DNA of 36,869 nt from Planctomycetota bacterium (GCA_002686595.1 NYXZ01000069.1:1-36869); one strand, 5' to 3'. Positions 8,234-15,570 are shown, counted from the stretch's first letter. Notes: a model not told the origin generated them from the sequence alone. Numbers and translations: made by a program.

Positions 8234-9375
8234 CACGCCATCCCTACTGGGTGCGCGGCGCCGATGGGCTCGGGCGTCGCCGCAGTTTTTGCACCGCGAT
8301 CCGCCTCGACGATGCTATGCGGTTCGCCGGATTCAAAACCCAGGCTCGGCAAGAGGGCGCCGATCAGTTCTCCGGCCTGGCCCAGGGCGTTGGCGGCGGA
8401 GAGGCCCAACTGCTCCTGGCAATAGCCGCGCCCGACGGGTGTGTCCGTCACCGGTCCCGTGACGGCCGTCGGGCGCAGACCGTAGCGTTGTTCCATGAGT
8501 TGTGTCGCGCCCCAGGCCCCCACCGGATCCACGGCGCACAGGGTGATGGCGGTCAACTTGGCGCGGAAGGCCGCGTCCTCCAACAGGGAGTGCACGCCAT
8601 AGGTGCCGAGCAGGCCATCGCCCATCTCCAACACGATCACATCTGGATCGGAGTCCGCCAGGTGCGCCAAGAGGGCGCGGCCGGATTCCACGGCGTTGTG
8701 CGGCGTGGTCGTGACCACGCCGAAATCCGTGAAGAGCGAGACCGGCGCCGCGCCGCAGTCGGCCATGGCCAGGATGTCCCGGCGCAGGGAAACGCCGGTC
8801 AGTTTGCCCGCGGCCACGGACAGCCCGCGGCGGGTCAACTCAGAGATGATCACGCTGGCGGCGGTGGTCTTGCCGGAATCCATGCTCGTGCCCACCAGGG
8901 CCAGGACCGGCGGGCAGGTCGCGGGCAAGGGCAGGTGCTCCAGGGCACCGTCCTCCACCCGCGCCGGACGGCCGTCGCTGCGATCGAGGCCGGGAAAGGC
9001 GAGGATGCTGCCCAGCACCTCGACGGTGAAGGGCTCGCCCAGGGCCGGATGGCGCTCGGCGCCGGTGCCCAGCACGCCGCCCGCGTTGAGCAACTGCAGC
9101 TGGTCGCCCACGCTCACCTGCGTCGGCACGCGACCGGAAAATCCGTGCAACGCATCGCGCTGGCCCAGGGCTCCGGCGATGACATCCCCAGGGTAAAGAC
9201 GCACGCGCCGTCCGTGCACATCCTCCAGGGTGTCGTAGACAGTCTCGGCCCGCAGCACACGCGCGGCGACGATGGTGCCGGCTCGCGCCGGGATCTGGGT
9301 ACCGAGCACTGCGTTCGGATGCAGACCCAAGCGCCAGGTCACCGATGCGATCTTGTCCAGATGGCAGCGCTTCAT
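8233..9375 (-). CDS. Unrecognised P-loop NTPase embedded in the arginine operon
   Basis: 380 residues. The ATG overlaps the argG stop (ATGA at 9375-9372) and the stop overlaps the argC start, so it is an integral operon member. Residues 1-150 are an unrecognised, probably beta-rich domain containing YPGDVIAGALGQRDALHGF and GDQLQLLNAGGVLG. Residues 160-380 look like a SIMIBI-type P-loop domain (BioD/MobB/CobQ-like): Walker A GTSMDSGKT at 162-170, a GKLTGVSLRRDI segment, and an acidic strand DVIVLEMGDG at 245-254. No acetyltransferase (GNAT), ArgJ or carbamoyltransferase motif is present. Position suggests a role in arginine synthesis, for instance a ligase-like or acyl-transfer step, or a metabolic chaperone. 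That role is inference only. DUF1611-type proteins are a distant alternative, but their usual P-loop differs. Confidence 0.7.
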   Translation of the reverse strand: MKRCHLDKIASVTWRLGLHPNAVLGTQIPARAGTIVAARVLRAETVYDTLEDVHGRRVRLYPGDVIAGALGQRDALHGFSGRVPTQVSVGDQLQLLNAGGVLGTGAERHPALGEPFTVEVLGSILAFPGLDRSDGRPARVEDGALEHLPLPATCPPVLALVGTSMDSGKTTAASVIISELTRRGLSVAAGKLTGVSLRRDILAMADCGAAPVSLFTDFGVVTTTPHNAVESGRALLAHLADSDPDVIVLEMGDGLLGTYGVHSLLEDAAFRAKLTAITLCAVDPVGAWGATQLMEQRYGLRPTAVTGPVTDTPVGRGYCQEQLGLSAANALGQAGELIGALLPSLGFESGEPHSIVEADRGAKTAATPEPIGAAHPVGMA

Positions 9376-10751
9376 CCGCAACTCCCGGTCATGGCAGCCT
9401 CTATCACAGGTGAGGCGGTTGCGATCTGGCTGACAGCGGCGTTTTGTTTTTGCGGTTCGACTCCAGTTGCTACCTGAGTTGGAGCAGGCGCCGGGAAGGA
9501 CAGCACATTGGTTGGCTCCGGTGCGGGAGCGGCGGCGGCGGCGAACAGGCGCGCCGGTTCCGCCATGGTCCGGGCCAGGCCCACGGCGGCCCGCGGATCG
9601 GCGGCCGCGGCGGGGCGCTCGCCATAGCGGGCGTCGCTGGCGGCCAGCATGGAGTGGGGTGTGTCGATGCCGGTCACGAGCAACCCGGCTCCGTGGACCT
9701 GGAGCATGACGGTGCCGCTGACTCGCTCCTGGGTCGAAGTGAAAAGGGCTTCCAGGTTGCGCATCAAGGGATCGTGGAAGAGGCCCGCGTGCAAGCGACG
9801 CCCGTAGAGCTCCGCCAGGTGATCCTTCCAAAAACGCTGATCCCCGGTCAGCACCAGCTTCTCCAGCTCGCCATGGGCCGTGAGCAAGACCTCCGCCGCC
9901 GGGGCCTCAAAAGCGATGCGCCCCTTGATGCCGAGCACCGTATCCCCGGTGTGATAGCCGCGGCCAATGCCGGAGGCCCCGGCCAGGGCGTTCAGATACT
10001 CGATCAGTTCCACGGGTTCCATGGCCACGCCGTCCACCGCCGTGGGCAGGCCACCTTTAAAAGAAACGCTGATGGTCGTCGGGCCAATTGGCGCCGGGGA
10101 AGCCGGGGCCGCCGGGGCTGCCGGGGAAGCCGGGGCCGCCGGCACTGTCCACAACCAGGCCTCCTCCGGCAGGGGCTCCAGGGTGTCGAGCAGCACGCCT
10201 CCGCCGATGGTCAGACCCCAGAGCCCGGCGTTGATGGAGTACTCGCCTCCGGCCGGCGGCAGGGCGTGGCCCCCGGCCTCCAAGTAGGCGCGTTGGTCGG
10301 CGCGGCTGGGGGCCTCGTCACGCACCGGCGCCAGCACCGTGAGCTCCGGGGCGCAGGTCCACAGGGCGGCTTCGAAGCGCACTTGATCATTGCCGGCGGC
10401 GGTACAGCCGTGGGCCAGGGCGTCGAAACCGTCGCTCACCGCAAGCTGCGCCAACAGCTCCGCCTGGATGCTGCGTTCGGCGGCCACGCACAGGGGATAG
10501 GTCCCGCCGCGGCGCACATTGCCGGCGATGAGGTGCGTCAGGACGCGCTCGAAGAGAGTGTCCTTGGCGGAGACGAAGCGATGGGAGGCGGCGCCCAGGG
10601 CCAGGGCGCGGGCGGCCACGGCCTTCTTCTCGGAGTGGGAAAAGCCGCCGCAGTCAACGGTGACGGCGGTGACGGCGTGGCCCTCGGCGGAGAGCTTGGC
10701 CGTCAGGTAGGAAGTGTCGAGGCCGCCGGAGTAGGCGAGGAGGATGTTCAT
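9372..10751 (-). CDS. argG: Argininosuccinate synthase with Ala/Pro-rich insert and C-terminal extension
   Basis: ATP-dependent condensation of citrulline with aspartate. It starts MNILLAYSGGLDTSYL, with the PP-loop (SGGLD) at residues 7-11, and carries GEYSINAGLWG and GIGRGYHTGD blocks typical of the family. The start is the first ATG giving the canonical N terminus; no clear Shine-Dalgarno precedes it. The sequence reads, from memory, like the Bacteroidetes-type ArgG. Two oddities stand out. An Ala/Pro/Ser insert, encoded by 9-base repeats (10093-10137), falls between the LPEEAWLW and ISVSFKGGLP blocks. A roughly 75-residue Ala/Pro-rich C-terminal extension (about 9375-9600) appears to follow the usual end of the enzyme. 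It is the first gene of the coupled operon, 193 bases downstream of argR. Confidence 0.93.
   Translation of the reverse strand: MNILLAYSGGLDTSYLTAKLSAEGHAVTAVTVDCGGFSHSEKKAVAARALALGAASHRFVSAKDTLFERVLTHLIAGNVRRGGTYPLCVAAERSIQAELLAQLAVSDGFDALAHGCTAAGNDQVRFEAALWTCAPELTVLAPVRDEAPSRADQRAYLEAGGHALPPAGGEYSINAGLWGLTIGGGVLLDTLEPLPEEAWLWTVPAAPASPAAPAAPASPAPIGPTTISVSFKGGLPTAVDGVAMEPVELIEYLNALAGASGIGRGYHTGDTVLGIKGRIAFEAPAAEVLLTAHGELEKLVLTGDQRFWKDHLAELYGRRLHAGLFHDPLMRNLEALFTSTQERVSGTVMLQVHGAGLLVTGIDTPHSMLAASDARYGERPAAAADPRAAVGLARTMAEPARLFAAAAAPAPEPTNVLSFPAPAPTQVATGVEPQKQNAAVSQIATASPVIEAAMTGSCG
10093..10137 (-). repeat. 9-base tandem repeat inside argG
   Basis: Five contiguous 9-base units on the + strand: GCCGGGGAA, GCCGGGGCC, GCCGGGGCT, GCCGGGGAA, GCCGGGGCC. 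In the coding frame they yield Pro-Ala-Ala and Pro-Ala-Ser triplets in a loop between conserved ArgG blocks. Confidence 0.85.
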
Positions 10752-10944
10752 CGGATGCAGGGGTGCTGCGTGGGTGTGGAGCGAGCGCTGGTTGGCGTGA
10801 CTCTTGGGGCGAGGTTGTGTGGTTTCTGTCTGCGGATGGAATGGTGGCCGCGGGCTGGGCTGGGCTGGGCGAGGGCGAGTTGCCAGCCTCGGTGCGGGCG
10901 GAGTGCCAGCAAGCCTCGGAAACGGTCGGTGCCGACGCCGGGGC
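10752..10944. other. argR-argG spacer with pentamer run
   Basis: A 193-base gap without a convincing gene. It contains three GGGCT units followed by GGGCG (10852-10871 on the + strand). No clear sigma-70 promoter or Shine-Dalgarno site for argG was found. The argG frame is open upstream through this spacer, but the canonical enzyme start argues against using it. In the Bacteroidetes arginine operon, as I recall it, this slot carries a GNAT acetyltransferase; none is here. Confidence 0.4.
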
Positions 10945-11376
10945 CTAGAGCAGCTCCGCCAGGCGCCTCTCCAGGGCGCGGCTGGTGCCGCGCCCATCCG
11001 TGGCGGCGAAGAAGGTGTCGTCTCCGGCCACCGTCCCCACCAGGCCAGCGGGCTCCTCTGCTTCCAGGGCGCGAGCCACGGCGCTGGCTGCCCCGGGTTC
11101 GCAGGTCACTACGACCATGTGGTCACCGGCCAGGGCGACCCCGCGCAGGAGGACCGCCAGCTTCTCCAGGGGCGTGACCAGTTCCTCGCCCAGAAAGGTG
11201 TAACTGCCCTCGCGCTTGACCGCCCCCAGGACTCGCAGGTCCCGACTGAGGGCCGATTGGGTGGCGCTCACGCCACGTTCGGCCAGAAGGCACTGGAGTT
11301 CCTGCTGGCTGGGGACCTCCTCGTCGAGGATCAGGGCGCGCACGGCGGCGCGGCGACTGGCTGTTGTGATGGCCAT
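10945..11376 (-). CDS. argR: Arginine repressor ArgR
   Basis: Arginine-responsive transcriptional regulator, normally a hexamer that binds palindromic ARG boxes. The 143-residue length is typical. The N-terminal winged-helix recognition segment reads SATQSALSRDLRVLGAVK (residues 38-54, with the conserved SR pair). The C-terminal oligomerisation and arginine-binding domain shows GTVAGDDTFF (residues 114-123). The start is the ATG at 11376, giving MAITTASRRAAVRAL; no Shine-Dalgarno is visible, so leaderless or SD-independent translation is possible. It lies upstream of and in the same direction as argG, so it probably represses the operon and itself. The AT-rich repeat motif just upstream (11411-11455) is the candidate operator. 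Confidence 0.93.
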   Translation of the reverse strand: MAITTASRRAAVRALILDEEVPSQQELQCLLAERGVSATQSALSRDLRVLGAVKREGSYTFLGEELVTPLEKLAVLLRGVALAGDHMVVVTCEPGAASAVARALEAEEPAGLVGTVAGDDTFFAATDGRGTSRALERRLAELL

Positions 11377-11410
11377 GGCGAGGCCACTTATCGCATGATT
11401 GCCCGCTGTC

Positions 11411-11455
11411 GTCGAGTATTTATCTCGATTTATTTGCCGATCTCGCGTATTTACC
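11411..11455 (-). promoter_or_regulatory. Candidate ArgR operator/promoter region upstream of argR
   Basis: An AT-rich patch in otherwise GC-rich DNA, 35-80 bases before the argR start. It holds an imperfect palindrome CGAGTATTTATCTCG (11413-11427) and two direct repeats starting ATCTCG and ending in TATTT or ATTTA (11422-11435 and 11440-11453), offset by 18 bases, close to two helical turns. It does not match the E. coli ARG box exactly, so the operator assignment rests on position and repeat structure. Confidence 0.4.
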
Positions 11456-11477
11456 CGCCAAGCGTGCTCATCCCCCG

Positions 11478-12143
11478 CTAGGGTACGACAAACAGGGTGG
11501 GCAGCAAGCCTGCTCCCCGCAGCCATTCCAGGCCCTGGAGCCCGAAATCGAGCCAGATGAAGACCGAGGCGTCCGCCAGGGAGCGGCGAAAACGGCGGGC
11601 ATCGACTGGAACGACGGCGTTTTCGCGGAAGAGGCCCGGCCTCGGCACAAAACGCGGTACGCGGGCCGCATAGGCCGGGAAGGTGTCCGGGAAGAGGCCG
11701 GCCAGGACCTGTTCCTCGCCGCGCACCACCAGGGGGTAGTAGAAGGCGAAGGCCAGGAGCAGGAGGGCCAGAACAGCCAGGTTTTCGCTGGCCAGGCCGA
11801 TTCCCAGGGCTCCCACGGCGCTGAAGACATACAGGGGATTGCGCACCATGGAATAGGGCCCGTCCGTCACCAGCTCCCGGTCCTTGCGCCCATTGACGTG
11901 GACCGAGGCCCAAATCCGTCCCAGGGTGCAGAGGATCAAACAGGCCAGGCCCGTCATCTCCAGGGCTCCATCGAGCCAGCTGTCCTGGGACCAAGAGTGC
12001 CCAGAGAGGGCCAGCAAGGCCAAGATTGCCAGGTTCAGGAGCCAGGAAACGCGCATGCGCTGGCGACAGGCCCAAGCGGCCAGGCCCGTGAAGGTCGTGG
12101 AATGGTCGCCAGGTGAAACGGCGCTGGTTGAATCGGCGGACAT
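11478..12143 (-). CDS. Isoprenylcysteine carboxyl methyltransferase-like membrane protein
   Basis: 221 residues with several hydrophobic segments (for example LLNLAILALLALSG and LAVLALLLLAFAFYYPLVV). The ICMT/PEMT-type block LVTDGPYSMVRNPLY (residues 91-105) is followed by a membrane helix, then RGEEQVLAGLFPDTFPAYAARVPRFVP. In this family the RNPLY-type and EE...F...Y segments bind S-adenosylmethionine and methylate a small or lipid substrate at the membrane. The start is the ATG at 12143; a longer frame from 12200 would add 19 residues without family similarity. The C-terminal segment of about 50 residues after the FVPRPG block is less conserved. It lies upstream of argR on the same strand, but the 101-base gap makes co-transcription uncertain. 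Bacteria lack prenylated CaaX proteins, so the substrate is unknown. Confidence 0.75.
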   Translation of the reverse strand: MSADSTSAVSPGDHSTTFTGLAAWACRQRMRVSWLLNLAILALLALSGHSWSQDSWLDGALEMTGLACLILCTLGRIWASVHVNGRKDRELVTDGPYSMVRNPLYVFSAVGALGIGLASENLAVLALLLLAFAFYYPLVVRGEEQVLAGLFPDTFPAYAARVPRFVPRPGLFRENAVVPVDARRFRRSLADASVFIWLDFGLQGLEWLRGAGLLPTLFVVP

Positions 12144-12314
12144 GGCGGCAAAAGTAACCTGTGGACGGAACAGGAACCAGCTAGGAAGAGGGAGGCGCAC
12201 AGTCCGGGCTCTGCCAGCGACGGCCGGCTACGCCGGGCCCGGCCCGCCCCCCGCCGTGGAGAGAGCGCCGCGGCACTCTCCCCAGCACCATGGGGTCATG
12301 GGTATCATGGGCAC

Positions 12315-13922
12315 ATGGGTGTCATTCCTGAGCAGGACGGGGCGCGGGTCTTTGAGACCCACCGCGCCAGCAGCGGCAACGACGGAAGCGTCTTCGATGT
12401 CATCGTAATCGGCGCGGGTATGGGTGGCATGAGCGCGGCGGCGGCCCTGGCGCGGCTGGGGCGGCGGGTCTTGCTGCTCGAACAGCACTACTTGCCCGGG
12501 GGCTACACGCACATGTTCGAGCGCCAGGGCTTCGCCTTTGATGTGGGCGTGCACGCCTTGGGCGAGTTGCGGGAGAAGGATGTTTGTCGGCGCATGTTGA
12601 ACTACTTGGCGGAGGGCGAAGTTCCCATGCGGCACCTGGGCGATCCCTATGATCGCTTCCGCTTCCCGGACGGCTTTCGCATCGACTTCCCGGCCAACGG
12701 TTACGCATTTGCTGACTCACTGAAGGCTGCCTTCCCGGATCAGGCGGACGCCGTCACCCGTTACCTCAGCCTGGCGCGCCAAGCGGCCAGTTCCGCCCGC
12801 GTGCTCTTCGCCGCCCGCGCCCTGCCCGCCACCCTCGGCGGCTGGCTGCGAGGCGCCCAGCGTGCCATCGGCCGCGATTGGTGGAGCCTGACCACCGCTG
12901 ATGTGCTGGACGAAGCCGGTGTGACCGGACAGCTGCGCAATGTGCTCGCCGCCCAGTGGGGCTACATCGGCGAGCCCCCCGCCAGCGCCGCCTTTCCCAT
13001 CCAGGCCCTGGTGCACTCACACTATGCCAACGGTGCCTGGTATCCCGTGGGCGGTTCCAAGGCCCTGGCGGCTGCCCTGGTCGGCACGGTCAAGCGCCGT
13101 GGCGGGCGCTGTCTGGTGCGCGCCGAAGTGGAGACGGTCACCACTGACGAAGGTCGCGCGGACGGCGTGCGCCTGGCGGACGGCACGGAGTTCAAGGCTC
13201 CCATCGTGATCAGCGCCGCCGGAGCCCGCACCACCGCCGCCCGCCTGGCCCCGCGCGAGCTGCGCGACTCCCCCTGGTCAAAGGCCATCCTGGAACTGCC
13301 CAGCTCGCCCCCCTACCTGTGCCTCAACCTGGGCTTCGAGGGTGATATCGCCGCCGCCGGGGCGCAGCCCTCCAACCTCTGGCTGTTCTCCAACTGGAAC
13401 GAAAACGAGTGCCACTGGAACGCCGCCGAGGCGGGCTCTCTGCCCCATATCCTGTATGTCTCCTTCCCCTCCCTGAAGGACCCCGAGCACCGCGCCGGCC
13501 CGGACCAAAAACACACGGGTGAGTGCGTGACCTTCGTGCCCTGGGATCTGTTCGCACCCTTCGCCGACAGCTCGTTCGGCCAGCGCGAAGCGGCCTACAT
13601 ACAATTAAAGGAGGACCTCACCGCGCGCATGGTCGCCAAACTGCGCGAGGCCCTGCCGGAGGTGGCGGAGATGATCGTCTACAAGGATCTCTCCACGCCC
13701 CTCTCCGCGGAGCACTTCGTGCACGCCCACCGCGGCGCCATCTACGGCCTGGCCACGACACCCGAGCGCTTCGCCTGCCCATCCCTCAGGGCACGCACGC
13801 CCGTCAAGGGCTTCTATCTAAGCGGCGTCGACATGGGCGGCCCCGGAGTCGCCGGGGCCATGGCAGCTGGGATCCTGACCGCCGCCGCCATCGATGCCCG
13901 CGCCTGGCGTCGCCTGCTGTAG
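12315..13922 (+). CDS. FAD-dependent oxidoreductase, RetSat/CrtI (phytoene desaturase) family
   Basis: 535 residues. The FAD-binding Rossmann motif VIGAGMGGMSAAAALA (glycines at 33, 35, 37 and 38) is followed by LLLEQHYLPGGYTHMFER, typical of carotenoid desaturases and retinol saturases. A middle block with HSHYANGAWYPVGGSKALA and the C-terminal GFYLSGVDMGGPGVAGAMAAG close the FAD domain. The best family guess is an all-trans-retinol 13,14-reductase-like enzyme acting on a polyene or other lipid; no carotenoid genes neighbour it. The ATG at 12315 follows an ATG-rich stretch, so a start a few codons away is possible; residues 1-26 before the Rossmann fold look poorly conserved. It is followed by a palindromic repeat element 25 bases after the stop. 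Confidence 0.85.
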   Translation: MGVIPEQDGARVFETHRASSGNDGSVFDVIVIGAGMGGMSAAAALARLGRRVLLLEQHYLPGGYTHMFERQGFAFDVGVHALGELREKDVCRRMLNYLAEGEVPMRHLGDPYDRFRFPDGFRIDFPANGYAFADSLKAAFPDQADAVTRYLSLARQAASSARVLFAARALPATLGGWLRGAQRAIGRDWWSLTTADVLDEAGVTGQLRNVLAAQWGYIGEPPASAAFPIQALVHSHYANGAWYPVGGSKALAAALVGTVKRRGGRCLVRAEVETVTTDEGRADGVRLADGTEFKAPIVISAAGARTTAARLAPRELRDSPWSKAILELPSSPPYLCLNLGFEGDIAAAGAQPSNLWLFSNWNENECHWNAAEAGSLPHILYVSFPSLKDPEHRAGPDQKHTGECVTFVPWDLFAPFADSSFGQREAAYIQLKEDLTARMVAKLREALPEVAEMIVYKDLSTPLSAEHFVHAHRGAIYGLATTPERFACPSLRARTPVKGFYLSGVDMGGPGVAGAMAAGILTAAAIDARAWRRLL

Positions 13923-13947
13923 ACCGGGCGAGCGGCCCGTCAAACGC

Positions 13948-14078
13948 TAGGAGTCCGTTGAAATAGTCCCGTCGCGAGGCGAAGCCATCAGGGGCGCGGC
14001 GCGACGAGCCTGACGCCGCATCGGCGTCAAGGCCGGCGATGGCGAAGCCGTAGTAGGGAGCTTGTCAACGGGCCCCTA
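13948..14078. repeat. Palindromic element, long copy (131 bases), ending on a sulfatase stop codon
   Basis: It begins TAGGAGTCCGTTGA and ends TCAACGGGCCCCTA, imperfect inverted repeats matching at 12 of 14 positions. Apart from an internal insertion of 63 bases, it is the reverse complement of the 68-base element at 16793-16860: both share a GTCCCGTCGCGAGGCG core and a GTAGTAGG segment. The insertion is flanked by direct repeats of GGCGAAGCC and contains a perfect hairpin GACGCCG-CAT-CGGCGTC. Its last three bases, read on the minus strand, are the TAG stop of the sulfatase gene. It resembles a small non-autonomous mobile element (MITE or REP type). Confidence 0.85.
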
Positions 14079-15494
14079 ACGCACATAGCCGAGGGCTTCG
14101 AGCTGTCGCCGAGTCTCTTCGTCCAGGCTTGAAGGCTCCACACTTGAGTCCTCCACCGGGCGTCCGCCGGTTTCCGCCGAGGAGGCCTGGAGCAAGACCT
14201 CGAGCCTGTGCGCCAGGTCGCCGTGGTCGGCGGCGATGTCCCTTCTCTGATCCGGATCTTCCGCCATGTCGTGCAACATGGGCGGCGCACCACCCACCGC
14301 CGTCAGCCGCAACTCCCCCATGCGCAGGGTGCGCCGGGGCGCCAGCAGGACCTCGATCTCCCGTTCCGGATTGAGGGCCGTGAGCACTTCTCCCAGGGCC
14401 GCGCTTGGTCCGGCGTACTCACCGATCACAGAGCGCAGCTCGGGCTCGTCCGGAGCGGCGGTTAGGGAAACGCTGTGGAGCCGGGCCCCATGGCTGACAC
14501 CGGCCACCTCCAAGACGGTCGCGAAGATGTCCGTCGTCATTACCAAGTCCGACCGTTCCCCAGCAGCCATGTAGGCCGGTGCCCGCACAACCAGGGGCAC
14601 GGCCAACAGTGATTCCTCCACGGAGAACTGATGATCAATGAGCCCGTACTCACCCAGGTTTTCACCATGGTCCGAGGTCACGACAACAACACTGTCCGCG
14701 AACACATCGCGGAGCTTGAGCTCTCGTAGCAAGCGGCTCAACATGCGATCAGCGTGGTTTACATCTCCACAGTAGAGTCGGCGAATGCTCTCCAGTTCAG
14801 CCGTGTCCAAATCTCCAGCGCCGGCGTTTATCTCATGACCGCGCTGGATTGACACGACCTCGTCCGGCGCCAGGTCTCCCAAGTGACTCGCGCGGTAATG
14901 GTCCGGCGGGTCATAGGGCAAGTGCGCTTCCAGGAAGTTCACGAAGAGCAGGAACGGTTTTCCGTCCGGGCGCTGGTCGAGCCATTCCGCCACATTCGCA
15001 ACGGTCTCATGTCCCCCTTGGTCGCCCCGAGCACTGGTCAGCTTGCCCAGGCCGCCAATCACCGCTTCGCGCCGGGTCTCAAACCCGCGCAGGAGACCCG
15101 TCGCGCGATCGGTCAACCAGGGGTTGCTGAAAAAGGCCGCCGTGGCGTAGCCCTCAGCGGCGAGCAACTCGGCCATCGTCTCCACCTCACCGGATAGCTT
15201 GGTGTTGGTGAAGGTGCAGCCGTGCTCCGACGGCAGCTGCCCGGTGAACATGGAGGCATGCGAGGGCACGGTCCAAGGCGCCGCGCTGAAGGCCCGGGTA
15301 AAGCGCGTGGATTCACCGGCCAGCCGATCCAGGTGCGGCGTGTTCTCGCCCCAGTGCTCATTTGCCTCTAGGCCCGTGGCATCGCGGCGCACAGTATCCA
15401 GCACGATCACGACGATATTGGGCCGGTCCGCGGGCTGCGAACAGCCGCTGAGGGAGAGGCAGGCTAGGGCGAGGATGTTCAGCTGGCGGCGCAT
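14076..15494 (-). CDS. Sulfatase-superfamily lipoprotein with Thr at the nucleophile position
   Basis: 472 residues. A lipoprotein signal (LSLSGC, lipidated Cys18) places it outside the inner membrane. Alkaline phosphatase/sulfatase fold: IVVIVLDTVRRDATG carries the first metal aspartate, and VVTSDHGENLGEYG the second metal site. The active-site segment reads PWTVPSHASMFTG (Thr75-Val-Pro-Ser-His79). Classical sulfatases have Cys or Ser at that position, matured to formylglycine, and Arg at the +4 position; here they are Thr and His. Thr nucleophiles are used in the same superfamily by phosphoglycerol and phosphoethanolamine transferases, so this may be a phospho- rather than sulfo-enzyme. It ends ALGYVR at a TAG inside the palindromic repeat. 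The start ATG at 15494 gives a complete signal peptide. Confidence 0.85.
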   Translation of the reverse strand: MRRQLNILALACLSLSGCSQPADRPNIVVIVLDTVRRDATGLEANEHWGENTPHLDRLAGESTRFTRAFSAAPWTVPSHASMFTGQLPSEHGCTFTNTKLSGEVETMAELLAAEGYATAAFFSNPWLTDRATGLLRGFETRREAVIGGLGKLTSARGDQGGHETVANVAEWLDQRPDGKPFLLFVNFLEAHLPYDPPDHYRASHLGDLAPDEVVSIQRGHEINAGAGDLDTAELESIRRLYCGDVNHADRMLSRLLRELKLRDVFADSVVVVTSDHGENLGEYGLIDHQFSVEESLLAVPLVVRAPAYMAAGERSDLVMTTDIFATVLEVAGVSHGARLHSVSLTAAPDEPELRSVIGEYAGPSAALGEVLTALNPEREIEVLLAPRRTLRMGELRLTAVGGAPPMLHDMAEDPDQRRDIAADHGDLAHRLEVLLQASSAETGGRPVEDSSVEPSSLDEETRRQLEALGYVR

Positions 15495-15506
15495 GGGCGG
15501 CTAGTG

Positions 15507-15570
15507 TAGCCTAGCAGGCTAACGATGGGGCTCCACTCTGCTGAGGATTGCGCCGGGGAATAACCCGGCG
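15507..15570. other. Two short hairpins between the sulfatase and moxR promoters
   Basis: In the divergent gap between the sulfatase (start 15494) and moxR (start 15683) lie two perfect inverted repeats: TAGCCT-AGC-AGGCTA (15507-15521) and CGCCGGG-GAATAA-CCCGGCG (15551-15570). Neither is followed by a T run, so they are not classical terminators. They could be operator sites or 5' UTR structures. No clear -35/-10 pair was found. Confidence 0.4.

Noticed and set aside
8233-9375. DUF1611/DgcN-type N-acetyltransferase
   Set aside because: The idea fits the missing first step, but the P-loop here (GTSMDSGKT) differs from the GTDCSVGK-type loop I recall for that family, and the N-terminal domain does not look Rossmann-like. 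Kept only as a distant possibility.
9444-11177. 577-codon and related plus-strand frames opposite argG and argR
   Set aside because: Gly/Gln/Arg-rich shadows of well-supported genes; no signal, domain or ribosome site.
13948-14078. Complete insertion sequence
   Set aside because: At 131 bases it is too short to encode a transposase; at most it is a non-autonomous element.
15551-15570. Terminator of the upstream gene
   Set aside because: The hairpin has no T tract and lies in a divergent promoter region where no transcript should end.
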